A DNA stretch of 62,351 nt from Parageobacillus thermantarcticus (GTDB lineage: Bacteria > Bacillota > Bacilli > Bacillales > Anoxybacillaceae): assembly GCF_900111865.1 (NCBI RefSeq), contig NZ_FOJS01000014.1, forward strand, positions 1 through 62,351. Direction: 5' to 3'. Below the pieces are notes generated by a model. It had not been told where the DNA came from. It worked only from the letters and a program-made list of their open reading frames with translations, and did not search any database. The position numbers were made by a program, and so were the translations under genes. Below are positions 28,493-37,523 of this stretch, in pieces; the stretch's first letter is position 1, and every line of letters starts with the position of its first letter.

Positions 28493-28624
28493 ATTTCTCA
28501 CCTCCCCGTTCATAATTATAACCTAAATCTGTCTTAATTAAACATTTAAACTGTTACAATTATGTTAACATTTTCTGAAAAGCAGTTTAAACTTTCTAAA
28601 TCTATATAGTATGATGGAAGTTAC

Positions 28625-28666
28625 GCAAAAATGTCAAAACCGACACCTATTTTTGGTATCGGTTTT
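28625..28666 (-). terminator. Terminator of nrnB, overlapping its last codons
   Basis: AAAACCGATACC / AGGTGTCGGTTTT hairpin on the minus strand, followed by a T-rich stretch. Confidence 0.75.
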
Positions 28667-29885
28667 TCAGTTTGTATTGTTGCAAGACATTCACATACTC
28701 GTTTGCGATCATTTCTTTTTCCATGGACAACTGTTGTTGCAAGTAATCAATCACCGCTTGATCGTCCGCCAATCCCGCTGCGAACTGGCGTTTGATAAAT
28801 CGTTCCGCCTCTTCTTGGCTGGAAAATTGTTTTTCTTTTTCCTCATAATAAACGAGACAATTTTCATTGTTTGGAAGGAAGAAAAACCATTGCCCTTGAT
28901 TGTTGGTAAAAAAGAAGCCTTCTTTTTGTTTTTTCGTGTTCAGCTGGTTCTGCTCCGCATCATGATATACCGGCGGCAGCGGGAAAACGTCTGCCACGAA
29001 AAGCGGGAACGTTTTTTCATCGACAAAGCATCCGGACGCTTTTGGATGGCCTCCACCGCCAAACTGCTTTGCAAATTCAGCGACGTTTACCGTATCATGA
29101 ATCGTGCGAAAGCCGATATGTTTCGTTCCCATGTTGACCATGGCGATTAAGTCTAAATGTGGGCATCGCTTGGATAAGGCATTTCCCAATTCAGACATAT
29201 GCCGTTCGGCAAAGACGATGCCGACGCAGTAATCGCCAAACCAGCGCTGGACAAGCTGTTTTTGCTTCATACGGATATAGCGCTGAATTTTCTTTTCTTC
29301 CATATCTAAAATAAGTTCTTCCGTTTCTGTTAACGCAAAAGGGCCGCCTTCCGTTAACCGCTCGCTCATGCGATCCCAAAATTCATCCAAGCCTAAAATC
29401 GTCAGCAAATCGTTTAGCCGCTTTGCCCGCATGTTGCCTGTCTCTTCCCATTCCCACGTATCGTATTGGCGGACGAGTTCGACAAATTCATCGAGCGTTT
29501 CGTTTCGCTCAAGTTTTTGTGTGCGGATTAAATATTCATAAAACAGCGAGGTTGCGCACGTTTTTTTGCCTTGTTCATCTGTCGGTTGCACCCACCCCCA
29601 CGGATACTTATTGAAATGGAGAGCGGTGACATGATGGTCGATGATTTGCACGTGCTTTCCCGCCTCAAACCGTTCCGCCAGCTTTTTTTCTACTTCTTCA
29701 CTAACCGCCAAATCGGTAATAAAAATGCTTGCTTCGTTATGCTGTTCATCTTCGATAAATTGTTTCACTCGTTCGTCTAAATTGCGGTAGGAGCAAAAAG
29801 AGATATTTACTTGTTCAAACGCGATTTTCGCCAGCAGTCCGCATCCGATTCCGTCTAAATCGCCGTCCGTAAACAGTTTGATCAT
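28647..29885 (-). CDS. nrnB: DHH-family phosphoesterase, oligoribonuclease NrnB-like
   Basis: ATG at 29885 (GGATGG upstream), 412 aa. The DHH domain starts FTDGDLDGIGCGLLAK (about 5-20) and has ITDLA and IDHHVTALHF (DHH, about 83). The DHHA1 substrate-binding motif FGGGGHPKASG is near 282. The C-terminal third contains NNENCLVYYEEKEKQFSSQE. B. subtilis NrnB (YngD) hydrolyses short RNA oligomers with Mn2+. Length and order fit. The gene starts 17 bp after the VWA gene and is probably co-transcribed with it. Confidence 0.85.
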   Translation of the reverse strand: MIKLFTDGDLDGIGCGLLAKIAFEQVNISFCSYRNLDERVKQFIEDEQHNEASIFITDLAVSEEVEKKLAERFEAGKHVQIIDHHVTALHFNKYPWGWVQPTDEQGKKTCATSLFYEYLIRTQKLERNETLDEFVELVRQYDTWEWEETGNMRAKRLNDLLTILGLDEFWDRMSERLTEGGPFALTETEELILDMEEKKIQRYIRMKQKQLVQRWFGDYCVGIVFAERHMSELGNALSKRCPHLDLIAMVNMGTKHIGFRTIHDTVNVAEFAKQFGGGGHPKASGCFVDEKTFPLFVADVFPLPPVYHDAEQNQLNTKKQKEGFFFTNNQGQWFFFLPNNENCLVYYEEKEKQFSSQEEAERFIKRQFAAGLADDQAVIDYLQQQLSMEKEMIANEYVNVLQQYKLKNRYQK

Positions 29886-29902
29886 CGCCAATCCATCCTT
29901 TT

Positions 29903-31825
29903 TCATAAACTTTTGTACAATAGCTTTTTTAATAGCGGGAATAAAAAATCTGGAAGCTGTTCCACGTTTGGAACAACAATGCTATGTTTTCCGTAAATAT
30001 TTTGAACCGTCTCTCTTTGCCCTTCGTCAATTTCCCCGTTGGCTAAAAAGACGTTAATCACTTCGATATGGTGTCTGCGCGCTTCTAATACAGCCTCATG
30101 CGTATCGATAATGCCGTTTTGTTCATAGCCAAGTGCCGCTGGTTCCCCGTCGGAAAACACCAATAAAAATTTTTGTTTTTCCGGCCGCTTCAAAAGTTGC
30201 TCCGTCATGACACGGATCGCAAATCCGTCGCGATTATCTTCTTGCGCCTCCAGCTGCATGATCGCTGGGCCGCTTTCTTTTTTTCGTGATTGCGCAAACG
30301 AAATCACCGTTTGAAAATAATTTGGCTGTTTCGTTTCTGTTGCCTCATTCGGATCTTCCCAAAATCCAACGATTTGATGGGGCACAAACAACGCTTTTAG
30401 CGCTTCATGAAACAGAATCACGCCACGTTTTGTTTCTTCCATTTTGTCATACATCGATGCCGAGCAATCGACTAACAGCGTAAAGACGGCGTCAATGCGG
30501 GAAGATGGCTGGTGTTTTTTGTAAAATAGGCGCGGCTGCTCGTCTGTCCATAGACGAAGCAGTTTTTTATGAAGACGGCCAAAATGTAAATCCGTTCGCG
30601 GAAGTGTTTTTTGATGTTCCAACGTTTTTTCGATCATCTGTTTTAATTTCTTTTGGTACGGCAAAATATCGGCTTTCTTTTGCTCATATTGAGCGATTTG
30701 TTGGGATGAAGGAGAAGCCGGAAAAAGAAAAATCGCTTCCGCGTACCGATTGTCTTTTCCGTAGCGATCTCCTTTTCCTGCTTGTTTGCTTTCTCGTTTT
30801 TGTTCATAGGCGCTTTGTTTTATATAATCGTTCCGATTTGATTTTCGTGCGGAGCCTTGTACAATCACAAACGCTTGATCTCCGTCTTCACCTTCGCGCC
30901 CTCCCTTTCCTAATAAATCAGTCCGTGAGCCTTGCTCAAGTTCGAAACGCAAGAAACTTTTCGTCATGTCGCTCGTTTCGCGATGCCATGTCGGCAATTC
31001 CTGCTCATGCACATCTTCGTCCCCGCCTTTTTCTTTATCCAAAATATCGCAATTATTAAGCGGGTCGGTTCGTTTTAAGTCTTCGAGCGTCATCCCTATT
31101 TTCTCCACGTTGTTATAACTTTGTTCTGGCAAATAAAAATATGTGTTTAACATATCGTTTGTTAGTATGTCATCAAGCGCTTCGGCAATCATCAGCGTGA
31201 TGCGGGCCACTTCTTTCGTCGAAGCAGCGTCAAAAAACTGAGGGAGCGTCTGACGAAGCCAAGGCATCATCCGGTCGATTGGCTCATAAATAGTTGGAAC
31301 GTCCTCTAGCGGTGAGTCGGATGTTAATAATAAATAGACAATAGAAAACAACGCATCTGTATACACGCTTCTTAGCAAATTGGCGTTCGCTTGGCTTTGA
31401 AAATAACGTCGGTATACAGCGCGGCGGATGCGAAACCACTTTTTCGTGCCAGGACGTTCTTTTTTGCAAATCTCTTCGAGGCGCAAATCTTCCGCTAGCG
31501 CAAATAGCTGCTTGGCAAAGCTAGGGATCGATATGTTTTTAATGTTGTCGAGAAATGCGGTGACTTCGGAAAAATCTGTATGGAAAAGCGTTCCGACTGC
31601 CCGCAAACAGACATCGCTTTTTAGGCCGTTTTCTTTTTCTTCTTTTGGGCGGTTGTCCCAAAAATGGCTGACATATAATTTTCGGTTTGGAAAGTCAACA
31701 TAAGACTGAAAGCCAAACTCTATTTCCCAATCGCTATGTTTCGCCAGCGTTTTCGCTAAATCGGAAAGCTGCATAAACAAAAACGAATCAATCTTTTTAT
31801 CGTTAAATTGGATAAACCGTTCCAT
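29903..31825 (-). CDS. yojO: VWA-domain protein of the CoxE/YojO type
   Basis: ATG at 31825 (GAGGGATG upstream), 640 aa, close to YojO. The N-terminal 280 residues are helical. A charged linker follows (KEKGGDEDVHEQE...). The C-terminal von Willebrand factor A domain has the MIDAS motif DCSASM (near 440) and SDGEPAALGYE. MoxR AAA+ ATPases and VWA proteins act as pairs that remodel or activate client proteins or metal cofactors; the client is unknown. The MoxR partner lies 13 bp upstream on the same strand. Confidence 0.85.
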   Translation of the reverse strand: MERFIQFNDKKIDSFLFMQLSDLAKTLAKHSDWEIEFGFQSYVDFPNRKLYVSHFWDNRPKEEKENGLKSDVCLRAVGTLFHTDFSEVTAFLDNIKNISIPSFAKQLFALAEDLRLEEICKKERPGTKKWFRIRRAVYRRYFQSQANANLLRSVYTDALFSIVYLLLTSDSPLEDVPTIYEPIDRMMPWLRQTLPQFFDAASTKEVARITLMIAEALDDILTNDMLNTYFYLPEQSYNNVEKIGMTLEDLKRTDPLNNCDILDKEKGGDEDVHEQELPTWHRETSDMTKSFLRFELEQGSRTDLLGKGGREGEDGDQAFVIVQGSARKSNRNDYIKQSAYEQKRESKQAGKGDRYGKDNRYAEAIFLFPASPSSQQIAQYEQKKADILPYQKKLKQMIEKTLEHQKTLPRTDLHFGRLHKKLLRLWTDEQPRLFYKKHQPSSRIDAVFTLLVDCSASMYDKMEETKRGVILFHEALKALFVPHQIVGFWEDPNEATETKQPNYFQTVISFAQSRKKESGPAIMQLEAQEDNRDGFAIRVMTEQLLKRPEKQKFLLVFSDGEPAALGYEQNGIIDTHEAVLEARRHHIEVINVFLANGEIDEGQRETVQNIYGKHSIVVPNVEQLPDFLFPLLKKLLYKSL

Positions 31826-31838
31826 ATTATTGCATCCC

Positions 31839-32711
31839 TCATTCTTCGAACAACGTTTCCGCGATGTTGCGCACTGCCGCTTTTTCCCGATCATCTTCAA
31901 GCTTCTCGATAATTCCGCGCTGAATGGCGCGGAGCGGCGGCAAATATACGGCTAAATCGCACGTATCGATGAGCGCCCGAATCGAAGCGGCTTCTTCAGA
32001 AATGTGCCCATTTTTCACTTGTGTAATTAAATCAGCGGATAACGCGATGAAGCGGTCGATCAACGTTTCATCCGTTAATGTAGTTTGCGCAAGCAATACG
32101 GATTTTAACGTATCTCCTTGAATATACGGCACATCGATAACAATAAAACGGTTTTTTAACGCTTCGTTGAGCGGCACGGTGCCAACATACCCTTCGTTGA
32201 TGGCAGCGATGACACCAAACGTTTCTTTTGCTTTAACGACTTCACCGGTGAATGGGTTGGTAATCATTTTGCGATAATCGAGGACACCGTTTAAAATCGG
32301 CAATGTTTCCGGTTTTGCCATGTTGATTTCGTCGATGTATAATAAATGCCCTTTTGTCATCGCTTGAATGACAGGACCCGGAACAAACTCGATTTCCGCT
32401 TTCCCGTCGCGGTTTTGGATCGTTTTAAAGCCGAGCAGTGCTTCTGCATCTAAGTCAACGGAGCAGTTCACACTATGCATCGGCTGACCGAATATAGATG
32501 ACAGCGTTTCCGCTAGTTTCGTTTTTCCGGACCCTGTCGGCCCCTTTAGCAAAACGTTTTTCCCAAGCGCAAGCGCAATGATCGCATCATATATAATTGA
32601 CTCATCAGAAGCGGTATAACCGCCTTTTCCGATAAGATGAGCGTCTTCATCGTGAGAAAATAGCTGGTTGCGATATTGAATCATTTGTTCAATTTTCTCT
32701 GGCAGTTTCAC
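31839..32711 (-). CDS. yojN: MoxR-family AAA+ ATPase, YojN-like
   Basis: GTG start at 32711 (AAAGGACG upstream), 290 aa. Walker [15 protein letters not shown] (about 58-71), Walker [21 protein letters not shown] (about 116-135), arginine-finger region NEALKNRF (about 179) and a C-terminal lid. It pairs with the VWA protein YojO, the usual MoxR arrangement. It is the first gene of the yojN-yojO-nrnB run. Confidence 0.87.
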   Translation of the reverse strand: MKLPEKIEQMIQYRNQLFSHDEDAHLIGKGGYTASDESIIYDAIIALALGKNVLLKGPTGSGKTKLAETLSSIFGQPMHSVNCSVDLDAEALLGFKTIQNRDGKAEIEFVPGPVIQAMTKGHLLYIDEINMAKPETLPILNGVLDYRKMITNPFTGEVVKAKETFGVIAAINEGYVGTVPLNEALKNRFIVIDVPYIQGDTLKSVLLAQTTLTDETLIDRFIALSADLITQVKNGHISEEAASIRALIDTCDLAVYLPPLRAIQRGIIEKLEDDREKAAVRNIAETLFEE

Positions 32712-32824
32712 TTGTTGTCGTCCTTTCCTTTTTGCATTACGGTTACTATTCTACTAAATGTCTTGTTTTCGCGCAAAAAAGATTATATATTTACTATAAA
32801 AATATTATGTAAAATAAAATGCAA

Positions 32825-32862
32825 GAAAAACGGAGAGTCACCATCGTTTATATTGCTCTCCG
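32825..32862 (-). terminator. Terminator of rtp
   Basis: CGGAGAG / CTCTCCG stem directly after the rtp stop, then TTTTTC on the minus strand. Confidence 0.8.
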
Positions 32863-33237
32863 TCAGCTGAAATTATCTTCGATTGCTTTGCGAATAAGCG
32901 CGGCACAGCGATCCAATTCCGCTTTTAATTGCCGTTTATACAATTTTGCTTTTTCATAACCGCCATCGGCAAACCGATAATAGACAACTTCTTGATATTT
33001 CATACCTTCTTTTTTTCGTTTTACTTGTTGCAAAATCCCATCTTCAATCAGGTCATGCAGCGCTTTATACACTTCTGAATGATTCGGGCGATAGCCGTAC
33101 GGCTTAAATTCTTGACGCAGTAAGTCTAATATTTTTAACCCATATAAACGTTCTTGTTCGGTCAATGTGATTAAATATAATTTTAAAAACGCACGCTGTT
33201 TTAATAGAAAACCGCTTGGCGTCCGTTTTTCACCCAT
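32863..33237 (-). CDS. rtp: Replication termination protein RTP
   Basis: ATG at 33237 (AAGGGAGAAG upstream), 124 aa versus 122 in B. subtilis. The sequence aligns throughout with B. subtilis RTP as I recall it: GFLLKQRAFLKLYLITLTEQ then ERLYGLKILDLLRQEF, PNHSEVYKALHDLIEDGIL, and AKLYKRQLKAELDRCAALIR. It is a winged-helix dimer with a C-terminal coiled coil that binds Ter sites and stops forks from one side. A Ter-like site lies 76 bp upstream, as at B. subtilis rtp, so it is likely autoregulated. Superficially it looks like a PadR regulator; length and helix sequence favour RTP. Confidence 0.93.
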   Translation of the reverse strand: MGEKRTPSGFLLKQRAFLKLYLITLTEQERLYGLKILDLLRQEFKPYGYRPNHSEVYKALHDLIEDGILQQVKRKKEGMKYQEVVYYRFADGGYEKAKLYKRQLKAELDRCAALIRKAIEDNFS

Positions 33238-33312
33238 GCTTCTCCCTTCTTTCTTTCCTTTTTCTTTCATTATAACTAATTCCACTTGTTGCTTGGAAAT
33301 CCTTCTAATTTT

Positions 33313-33339
33313 ATTTATTTTGAACATAGATTTTAAGTT
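33313..33339 (-). promoter_or_regulatory. Ter-like site upstream of rtp
   Basis: The plus strand reads ATTTTGAACATAGATTTTAAG, against GAANATTTRGTACATAG (reverse of the B. subtilis Ter consensus as remembered). It matches at the ATTT and ACATAG cores but is weaker distally. It could act both as a fork barrier and an rtp operator. Confidence 0.55.
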
Positions 33340-33378
33340 GCAAAAAGGAGGCGCGCTTGCCTCCTTTTTTGTTCACGT

Positions 33379-34281
33379 TTAATAAAAGACAATTGTTTTG
33401 TTTTTATGGATGATGACACGATCTTCTAAATGCCATTTTAGCGCGCGGGCAAGCACTGTTTTTTCAATAATCCGCCCCATTCGCTTTAAATCGTCAGGAT
33501 GGTGGCGGTGATCGACGCGGGTGACATCTTGTTCGATAATCGGTCCTTCATCTAAATCGTCGGTAACGTAATGCGATGTCGCGCCGATCAGTTTCACGCC
33601 GCGTTCATATGCCCGTTCGTACGGTCTTGCCCCGACGAACGCCGGTAAAAATGAATGGTGGATATTAATGATTTTTCCCGGAAACTCGGCGACAAACGAC
33701 GGTGATAAAATTTGCATGTAGCGGGCGAGCACAATCGTGTCCACATCGTATTTTTTGAGCAATTGAATTTGTTTTTGCTCGGCTTCCGCTTTTGTTTCTT
33801 TCGTAACTGGAATATAGAAATATGGAATGCCGACCGATTCCACTGTGCTTTTGAGATATTCATGATTGCTTACAACAAGCGCGATATCGGCGATTAACTC
33901 GCCTGCTTGCCATTGCCACAATAACTCGAGCAAACAATGTTCCGCTTTGGAGACAAAGATCGCAATTCGTTTGACATCGTTATGTAAGCGGAGGCGCCAA
34001 TCCATATGAAACGACTCGGCGATCGGCCGAAAAGCGGATTCGATCTCTTGCTGTCGCGCCGCGATATTTGGGCAATCAAATTCGATTCTTAAGAAAAAAG
34101 TGCCCCCTTCAGGATCGGTGGAATATTGATTAGATTCCACAATATTTGCGCCTTGTTCATATAAAAACGATGTTACCGCCGCAACAATCCCCGGTTTGTC
34201 CGGGCATGAAATCAACAAACGCGCCCGGTTTTCATAGTTTTGCAGAAACGATTGCCAGCGATGTTCGCGAAATGTTTGCAT
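33379..34281 (-). CDS. purU: Formyltetrahydrofolate deformylase
   Basis: A 300-aa protein. The N-terminal ACT domain (RARLLISCPDKPGIVAAVTS, about 18-37) is followed by a formyltransferase-like hydrolase domain with NHEYLKST, VLARYMQILSPSF and IINIHHSFLPAFVGARPYE (catalytic His/Asp, about 218-236). It makes formate and tetrahydrofolate from 10-formyl-THF. AGGAGG lies upstream of the ATG. It is monocistronic. Confidence 0.93.
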   Translation of the reverse strand: MQTFREHRWQSFLQNYENRARLLISCPDKPGIVAAVTSFLYEQGANIVESNQYSTDPEGGTFFLRIEFDCPNIAARQQEIESAFRPIAESFHMDWRLRLHNDVKRIAIFVSKAEHCLLELLWQWQAGELIADIALVVSNHEYLKSTVESVGIPYFYIPVTKETKAEAEQKQIQLLKKYDVDTIVLARYMQILSPSFVAEFPGKIINIHHSFLPAFVGARPYERAYERGVKLIGATSHYVTDDLDEGPIIEQDVTRVDHRHHPDDLKRMGRIIEKTVLARALKWHLEDRVIIHKNKTIVFY

Positions 34282-34328
34282 AGACTGTTTCCTCCTGTAT
34301 ATTTATTTAACCTTCATCATATAAAGAA

Positions 34329-34352
34329 ACGGTCGGAATGCCAACCGTTTTT
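34329..34352. terminator. Bidirectional terminator-like hairpin
   Basis: ACGGT.GG / CC.ACCGT with T6 on the plus strand. On the minus strand it can end msrAB transcription. Confidence 0.5.
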
Positions 34353-34356
34353 TATA

Positions 34357-34468
34357 GTCAAGTACGAATGATTGTGTAAAAATTCTATTTACTAGTACAG
34401 TAAATTTGGGATTACGGAAACATAAAACCGCCTTCCGCTTTGTTTTTACACAATTTTTCCGATTTTAT
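34357..34468. mobile_element. IS256-type MITE copy downstream of msrAB
   Basis: The left end GTCAAGTACGAATGATTGTG and the right end (reverse complement) GATAAAATCGGAAAAATTGT share TTGTGTAAAAA arms. Internal sequence (ACTAGTACAGTAAATTTGGG, then ATTACGG) matches the other copies. Confidence 0.75.
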
Positions 34469-34470
34469 CT

Positions 34471-35442
34471 TTATTGATTTGCCTTATCGTCTTCCTCAAA
34501 TAAGGATAAATATTCCCCGTATCCTTCTTTTTCTAAATCTTCTTTTGGAATAAAGCGCAACGCGGCGGAATTAATGCAATAACGAAGACCGGTTGGCTCC
34601 GGCCCGTCGTTAAAGACGTGGCCTAAATGGGAATCTGCTTTGCGGCTCCGCACTTCCGTCCGAATCATCCCGTGGCTTAAATCGAGCTCTGTTTTAATAT
34701 TTTCTGGATGAAGCGGCTTTGTAAAGCTTGGCCAGCCGCAGCCGGAGTCATATTGGTCTTTTGTGCTAAAAAGCGGCTCGCCGGAGACAATGTCGACATA
34801 AATGCCTTCCCGCGTGTTGTTCCAATATGGGTTGTTAAACGGCGGTTCTGTCCCGTTTCGCTGCGTTACCTCAAATTGAAGCGGAGTCAATTTTTTTCGC
34901 AGCATCGCTTCCCGCTCGGGATCGCGCCAATGCTCTTTCAAAAACGCATCGCGCCCTGAACCGATCCGGTACAATTTATAGCGGAGCGGATTTTTCTTAT
35001 GGTAATCTTGATGGTACTCCTCCGCTGGATAAAACGTGGATGCCGGCAAGATTTTCGTTACGATCGGTTTCGAGAAGCGGCCGCTTTCTTCAAGTTCCCG
35101 CTTCGATTTTTCGGCGAGAAGGCGTTGTTTTTCATTATGGTAAAAAATCGCCGTGCGATATTGCGGGCCGCGATCATGAAACTGTCCGCCGTCATCGGTC
35201 GGATCGATTTGCCGCCAGTAGATGTCAAGCAGCTTCTCATATGGAAATACGTCGGGGTCAAACGTAATTTGCACTGCTTCGTAATGCCCCGTCGTTTTCG
35301 AACATACTTCTTCATATGTCGGGTTTTCTTTATGGCCGCCAGTATACCCAGATATGACGCGGATAATTCCCGGCTGTTCTTCAAACGGCGAAACCATGCA
35401 CCAAAAACAGCCGCCGGCGAATGTCGCCAATTCGTATCCCAT
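34471..35442 (-). CDS. msrAB: Bifunctional methionine sulfoxide reductase MsrA/MsrB
   Basis: A 323-aa fusion. The MsrA domain has the catalytic GGCFWCM (about 10-16). The MsrB domain (about 175-310) has GCGWPSF with zinc-ligand Cys, and the catalytic Cys in RYCINSA (about 289). It repairs both S- and R-methionine sulfoxide in proteins. GGAGGGAGG precedes the ATG. It lies next to hmp, so both may be part of oxidative/nitrosative stress defence, but a hairpin separates them. Confidence 0.95.
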   Translation of the reverse strand: MGYELATFAGGCFWCMVSPFEEQPGIIRVISGYTGGHKENPTYEEVCSKTTGHYEAVQITFDPDVFPYEKLLDIYWRQIDPTDDGGQFHDRGPQYRTAIFYHNEKQRLLAEKSKRELEESGRFSKPIVTKILPASTFYPAEEYHQDYHKKNPLRYKLYRIGSGRDAFLKEHWRDPEREAMLRKKLTPLQFEVTQRNGTEPPFNNPYWNNTREGIYVDIVSGEPLFSTKDQYDSGCGWPSFTKPLHPENIKTELDLSHGMIRTEVRSRKADSHLGHVFNDGPEPTGLRYCINSAALRFIPKEDLEKEGYGEYLSLFEEDDKANQ

Positions 35443-35474
35443 TCGTTGCCTCCCTCCTTTTTATTAATCATAGC

Positions 35475-35510
35475 AAAACAAGGCACCTTCCTCCAAACGG
35501 AAAGGTGCCT
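35475..35510 (-). terminator. Terminator of hmp
   Basis: AGGCACCTT / AAGGTGCCT stem, 12-nt loop, then TTGTTTT on the minus strand. Confidence 0.7.
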
Positions 35511-35522
35511 CTAACACAATGA

Positions 35523-36755
35523 TTACTTCGTTAAATCGCCAGCTGGTCCGAAAAATTCATAATGGATATTTTCGTCGGCGACGCCCCATTCTTTTAGAGC
35601 GCGATAGACAGTTTTCATAAACGGAATTGGTCCACAGATGTAAAAATCTGCCTCTTTGTTTGGAATTACCGTTTGCATCCACGGCAAATCAATAAATCCT
35701 TCTTTCCCGAAATAAGGGTGTTTACGGTCTTCCACAGAAGGTGACTGATAACAAACATGATACGAAAATGTCGGATGTTCCGCCAAGCGGCGCAACTCTT
35801 GATCGAATGCGTGGACGTTTCCGTTGATCGCTGCATGAATAAACGTTGCTTGGCGATTAGGCTGACGCGAAACAACTGTGCTTGCCATGCTGAAAAGCGG
35901 GGTAATGCCCACGCCGCCGCTGATGAACACAACCGGCGTTTCTTTTGACATATCGAGCGTGAAGACGCCAGCCGGAGCGCTTAGTTCAAGTACATCCCCT
36001 TCTTGAACATGGTCGTGTAAATAGTTGGATACAATTCCGGCCGGCTTTTCTGCTGTTTCTGCTTCTCTTTTTACGCTAATGCGGTAATATCCTTTTCCAG
36101 GTGCATCGGACAAGCTGTATTGACGAATGTGGGTATATTTTTCCCCTGGAATAGAAACTTTGACACTGACATATTGTCCTGGCAAATACTCGCTAATTTC
36201 CCCGCCGTCTTCTGGAATGAAATAAAACGATGTAATGACATCGCTTTCTTTTACTTTTTTCTGAACGATAAAGCGGCGAAAATCTTTCCATCCTCCACGT
36301 TTGGCTGCGGCTTCTTCATACAATTGTGCTTCCGCTTTAATAAATACATCCGCAATTACTTCATACGCTTCCGCCCATGCGTTGATGATTTCGTCTGTCG
36401 CTGCTTCTTTAAGCACATCTTTTATCGCAAGCAATAAATGTTTACCGACGATCGGATAATGCTCTGGTTTAACTCCCAAACTGCGATGCTTATGGGCGAT
36501 TTGTTGGACGACAGGCAAAATCGTTTCTAGCTGATCGATGTATTTCGCTGCAGCGTAAACCGCGGCTGCAAGCGCTCTTTGTTGCCGTCCTTGTTTTTGG
36601 TTGGCATGGTTAAAAATGTTGAGAAGTTCTGGATGATTGGTGAACATTAATTGATAAAACCGTTTCGTAATTTGTTCACCGCGTTCTTCAAGCACTGGCA
36701 CCGTCGATTTGACGATCTCGATTGTTTTTGGACTTAATGTTGTTGTTGTTTCCAT
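35523..36755 (-). CDS. hmp: Flavohemoprotein, nitric oxide dioxygenase
   Basis: ATG at 36755 (METTTTLSPK), 410 aa. The globin domain (1-140) has the proximal His in QIAHKHRSLGVKPEHY. The FAD domain has RQYSLSD, and the NAD domain has ISGGVGITPLFSMA, ending YEFFGP. It oxidises NO to nitrate. It is divergent from nsrR, and palindromes that fit NsrR boxes lie in the shared promoter region, so NO-controlled expression is likely. Confidence 0.95.
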   Translation of the reverse strand: METTTTLSPKTIEIVKSTVPVLEERGEQITKRFYQLMFTNHPELLNIFNHANQKQGRQQRALAAAVYAAAKYIDQLETILPVVQQIAHKHRSLGVKPEHYPIVGKHLLLAIKDVLKEAATDEIINAWAEAYEVIADVFIKAEAQLYEEAAAKRGGWKDFRRFIVQKKVKESDVITSFYFIPEDGGEISEYLPGQYVSVKVSIPGEKYTHIRQYSLSDAPGKGYYRISVKREAETAEKPAGIVSNYLHDHVQEGDVLELSAPAGVFTLDMSKETPVVFISGGVGITPLFSMASTVVSRQPNRQATFIHAAINGNVHAFDQELRRLAEHPTFSYHVCYQSPSVEDRKHPYFGKEGFIDLPWMQTVIPNKEADFYICGPIPFMKTVYRALKEWGVADENIHYEFFGPAGDLTK

Positions 36756-36776
36756 TACTCTTATCCCCCACAAAAC

Positions 36777-36793
36777 ATGTATTTTAAATACAT
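36777..36793. promoter_or_regulatory. NsrR-type operator 1
   Basis: Perfect palindrome ATGTATTTTAAATACAT, 21 bp upstream of hmp. It matches the Gram-positive NsrR box as I recall it. Confidence 0.75.
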
Positions 36794-36825
36794 CTTTATT
36801 GAAGCATAGTGATATTTCAAAAGCA

Positions 36826-36840
36826 ATATTTAAAATACAT
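36826..36840. promoter_or_regulatory. NsrR-type operator 2, partial
   Basis: ATATTTAAAATACAT, with one arm identical to operator 1. It may control nsrR itself or help repress hmp. Confidence 0.55.
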
Positions 36841-36924
36841 CTTTAACAAATTGTTCACAATTTTTTTCAAAAACATTTATATGATAAAATCGTATTGAAA
36901 TCCGCTCTTAAAGGTGTGAAACAA

Positions 36925-37368
36925 ATGCAGCTGACAAACTATACCGAATATGCTTTACGCGTTCTTCTCTTTTTAGGAGCGCTAGAGCCTGGTGAGAAAA
37001 CAAGCATTAAAGAAATTTCCAAAGTATTTTCGATTTCGGAAAACCATTTAAGCAAAATCGTCTATGAACTTGGAAAATTAGGCTATATTGAAACGATAAG
37101 GGGACGGAACGGAGGTATTCGGCTCGCTAAACAGCCGGAAGAAATTCGCATTGGTGCTGTCGTCCGCAAAACGGAAGAAAACTTGTCGCTTGTGGAGTGT
37201 TTCGCCAGCCACGGCAATCATTGCGTTCTGACCCCTGTCTGCCAGTTAAAAAGCGTGTTGCATGAGGCGTTAGAAGCGTTTTTGCGCGTGTTGGATTCAT
37301 ATACGTTATCTGATTTGCTTGCAAATAAACAAAGCTTACAGGCGATTTTTCGCGAAGAAAGGCGGTAG
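36925..37368 (+). CDS. nsrR: Rrf2-family nitric-oxide-sensing repressor NsrR
   Basis: ATG at 36925 (AAAGGTGTG upstream), 147 aa. The winged helix begins MQLTNYTEYALRVLLFLG. Recognition helix region VFSISENHLSKIVYELGKLG. Three Cys for a [4Fe-4S] cluster lie in ECFASHGNHCVLTPVCQL (about 92-109). The cluster reacts with NO and the protein then releases its operators. It is adjacent and divergent to hmp, its classic target. Confidence 0.93.
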   Translation: MQLTNYTEYALRVLLFLGALEPGEKTSIKEISKVFSISENHLSKIVYELGKLGYIETIRGRNGGIRLAKQPEEIRIGAVVRKTEENLSLVECFASHGNHCVLTPVCQLKSVLHEALEAFLRVLDSYTLSDLLANKQSLQAIFREERR

Positions 37369-37523
37369 CTTTTTTCCAAAAATAGCTGTTAAAGAAAAAA
37401 CAGCAATCCGCTGTTGCGAGCGCGGGATTGGCTTGGTTCTGGTCGCAGGATTTGTCACATTTCGTAAAATATATTAATATTAGAAAGGTGTGAGAAAACA
37501 AGCAGGATTAAAAGGAGGTCGCA

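Noticed and set aside
28611-29150. 179-aa plus-strand frame antisense to nrnB
   Set aside because: A shadow of a well-supported gene on the other strand.
32742-32763. Oppositely oriented Ter site near rtp (TTCTACTAAATGTC)
   Set aside because: Only the CTAAAT half matches; the CTATGT core is missing.
32863-33237. PadR-family regulator
   Set aside because: The fold is similar, but length, RAFLKLYLITLTEQERLYGL and the C-terminal coiled coil match RTP specifically, and Ter-like sites are present.
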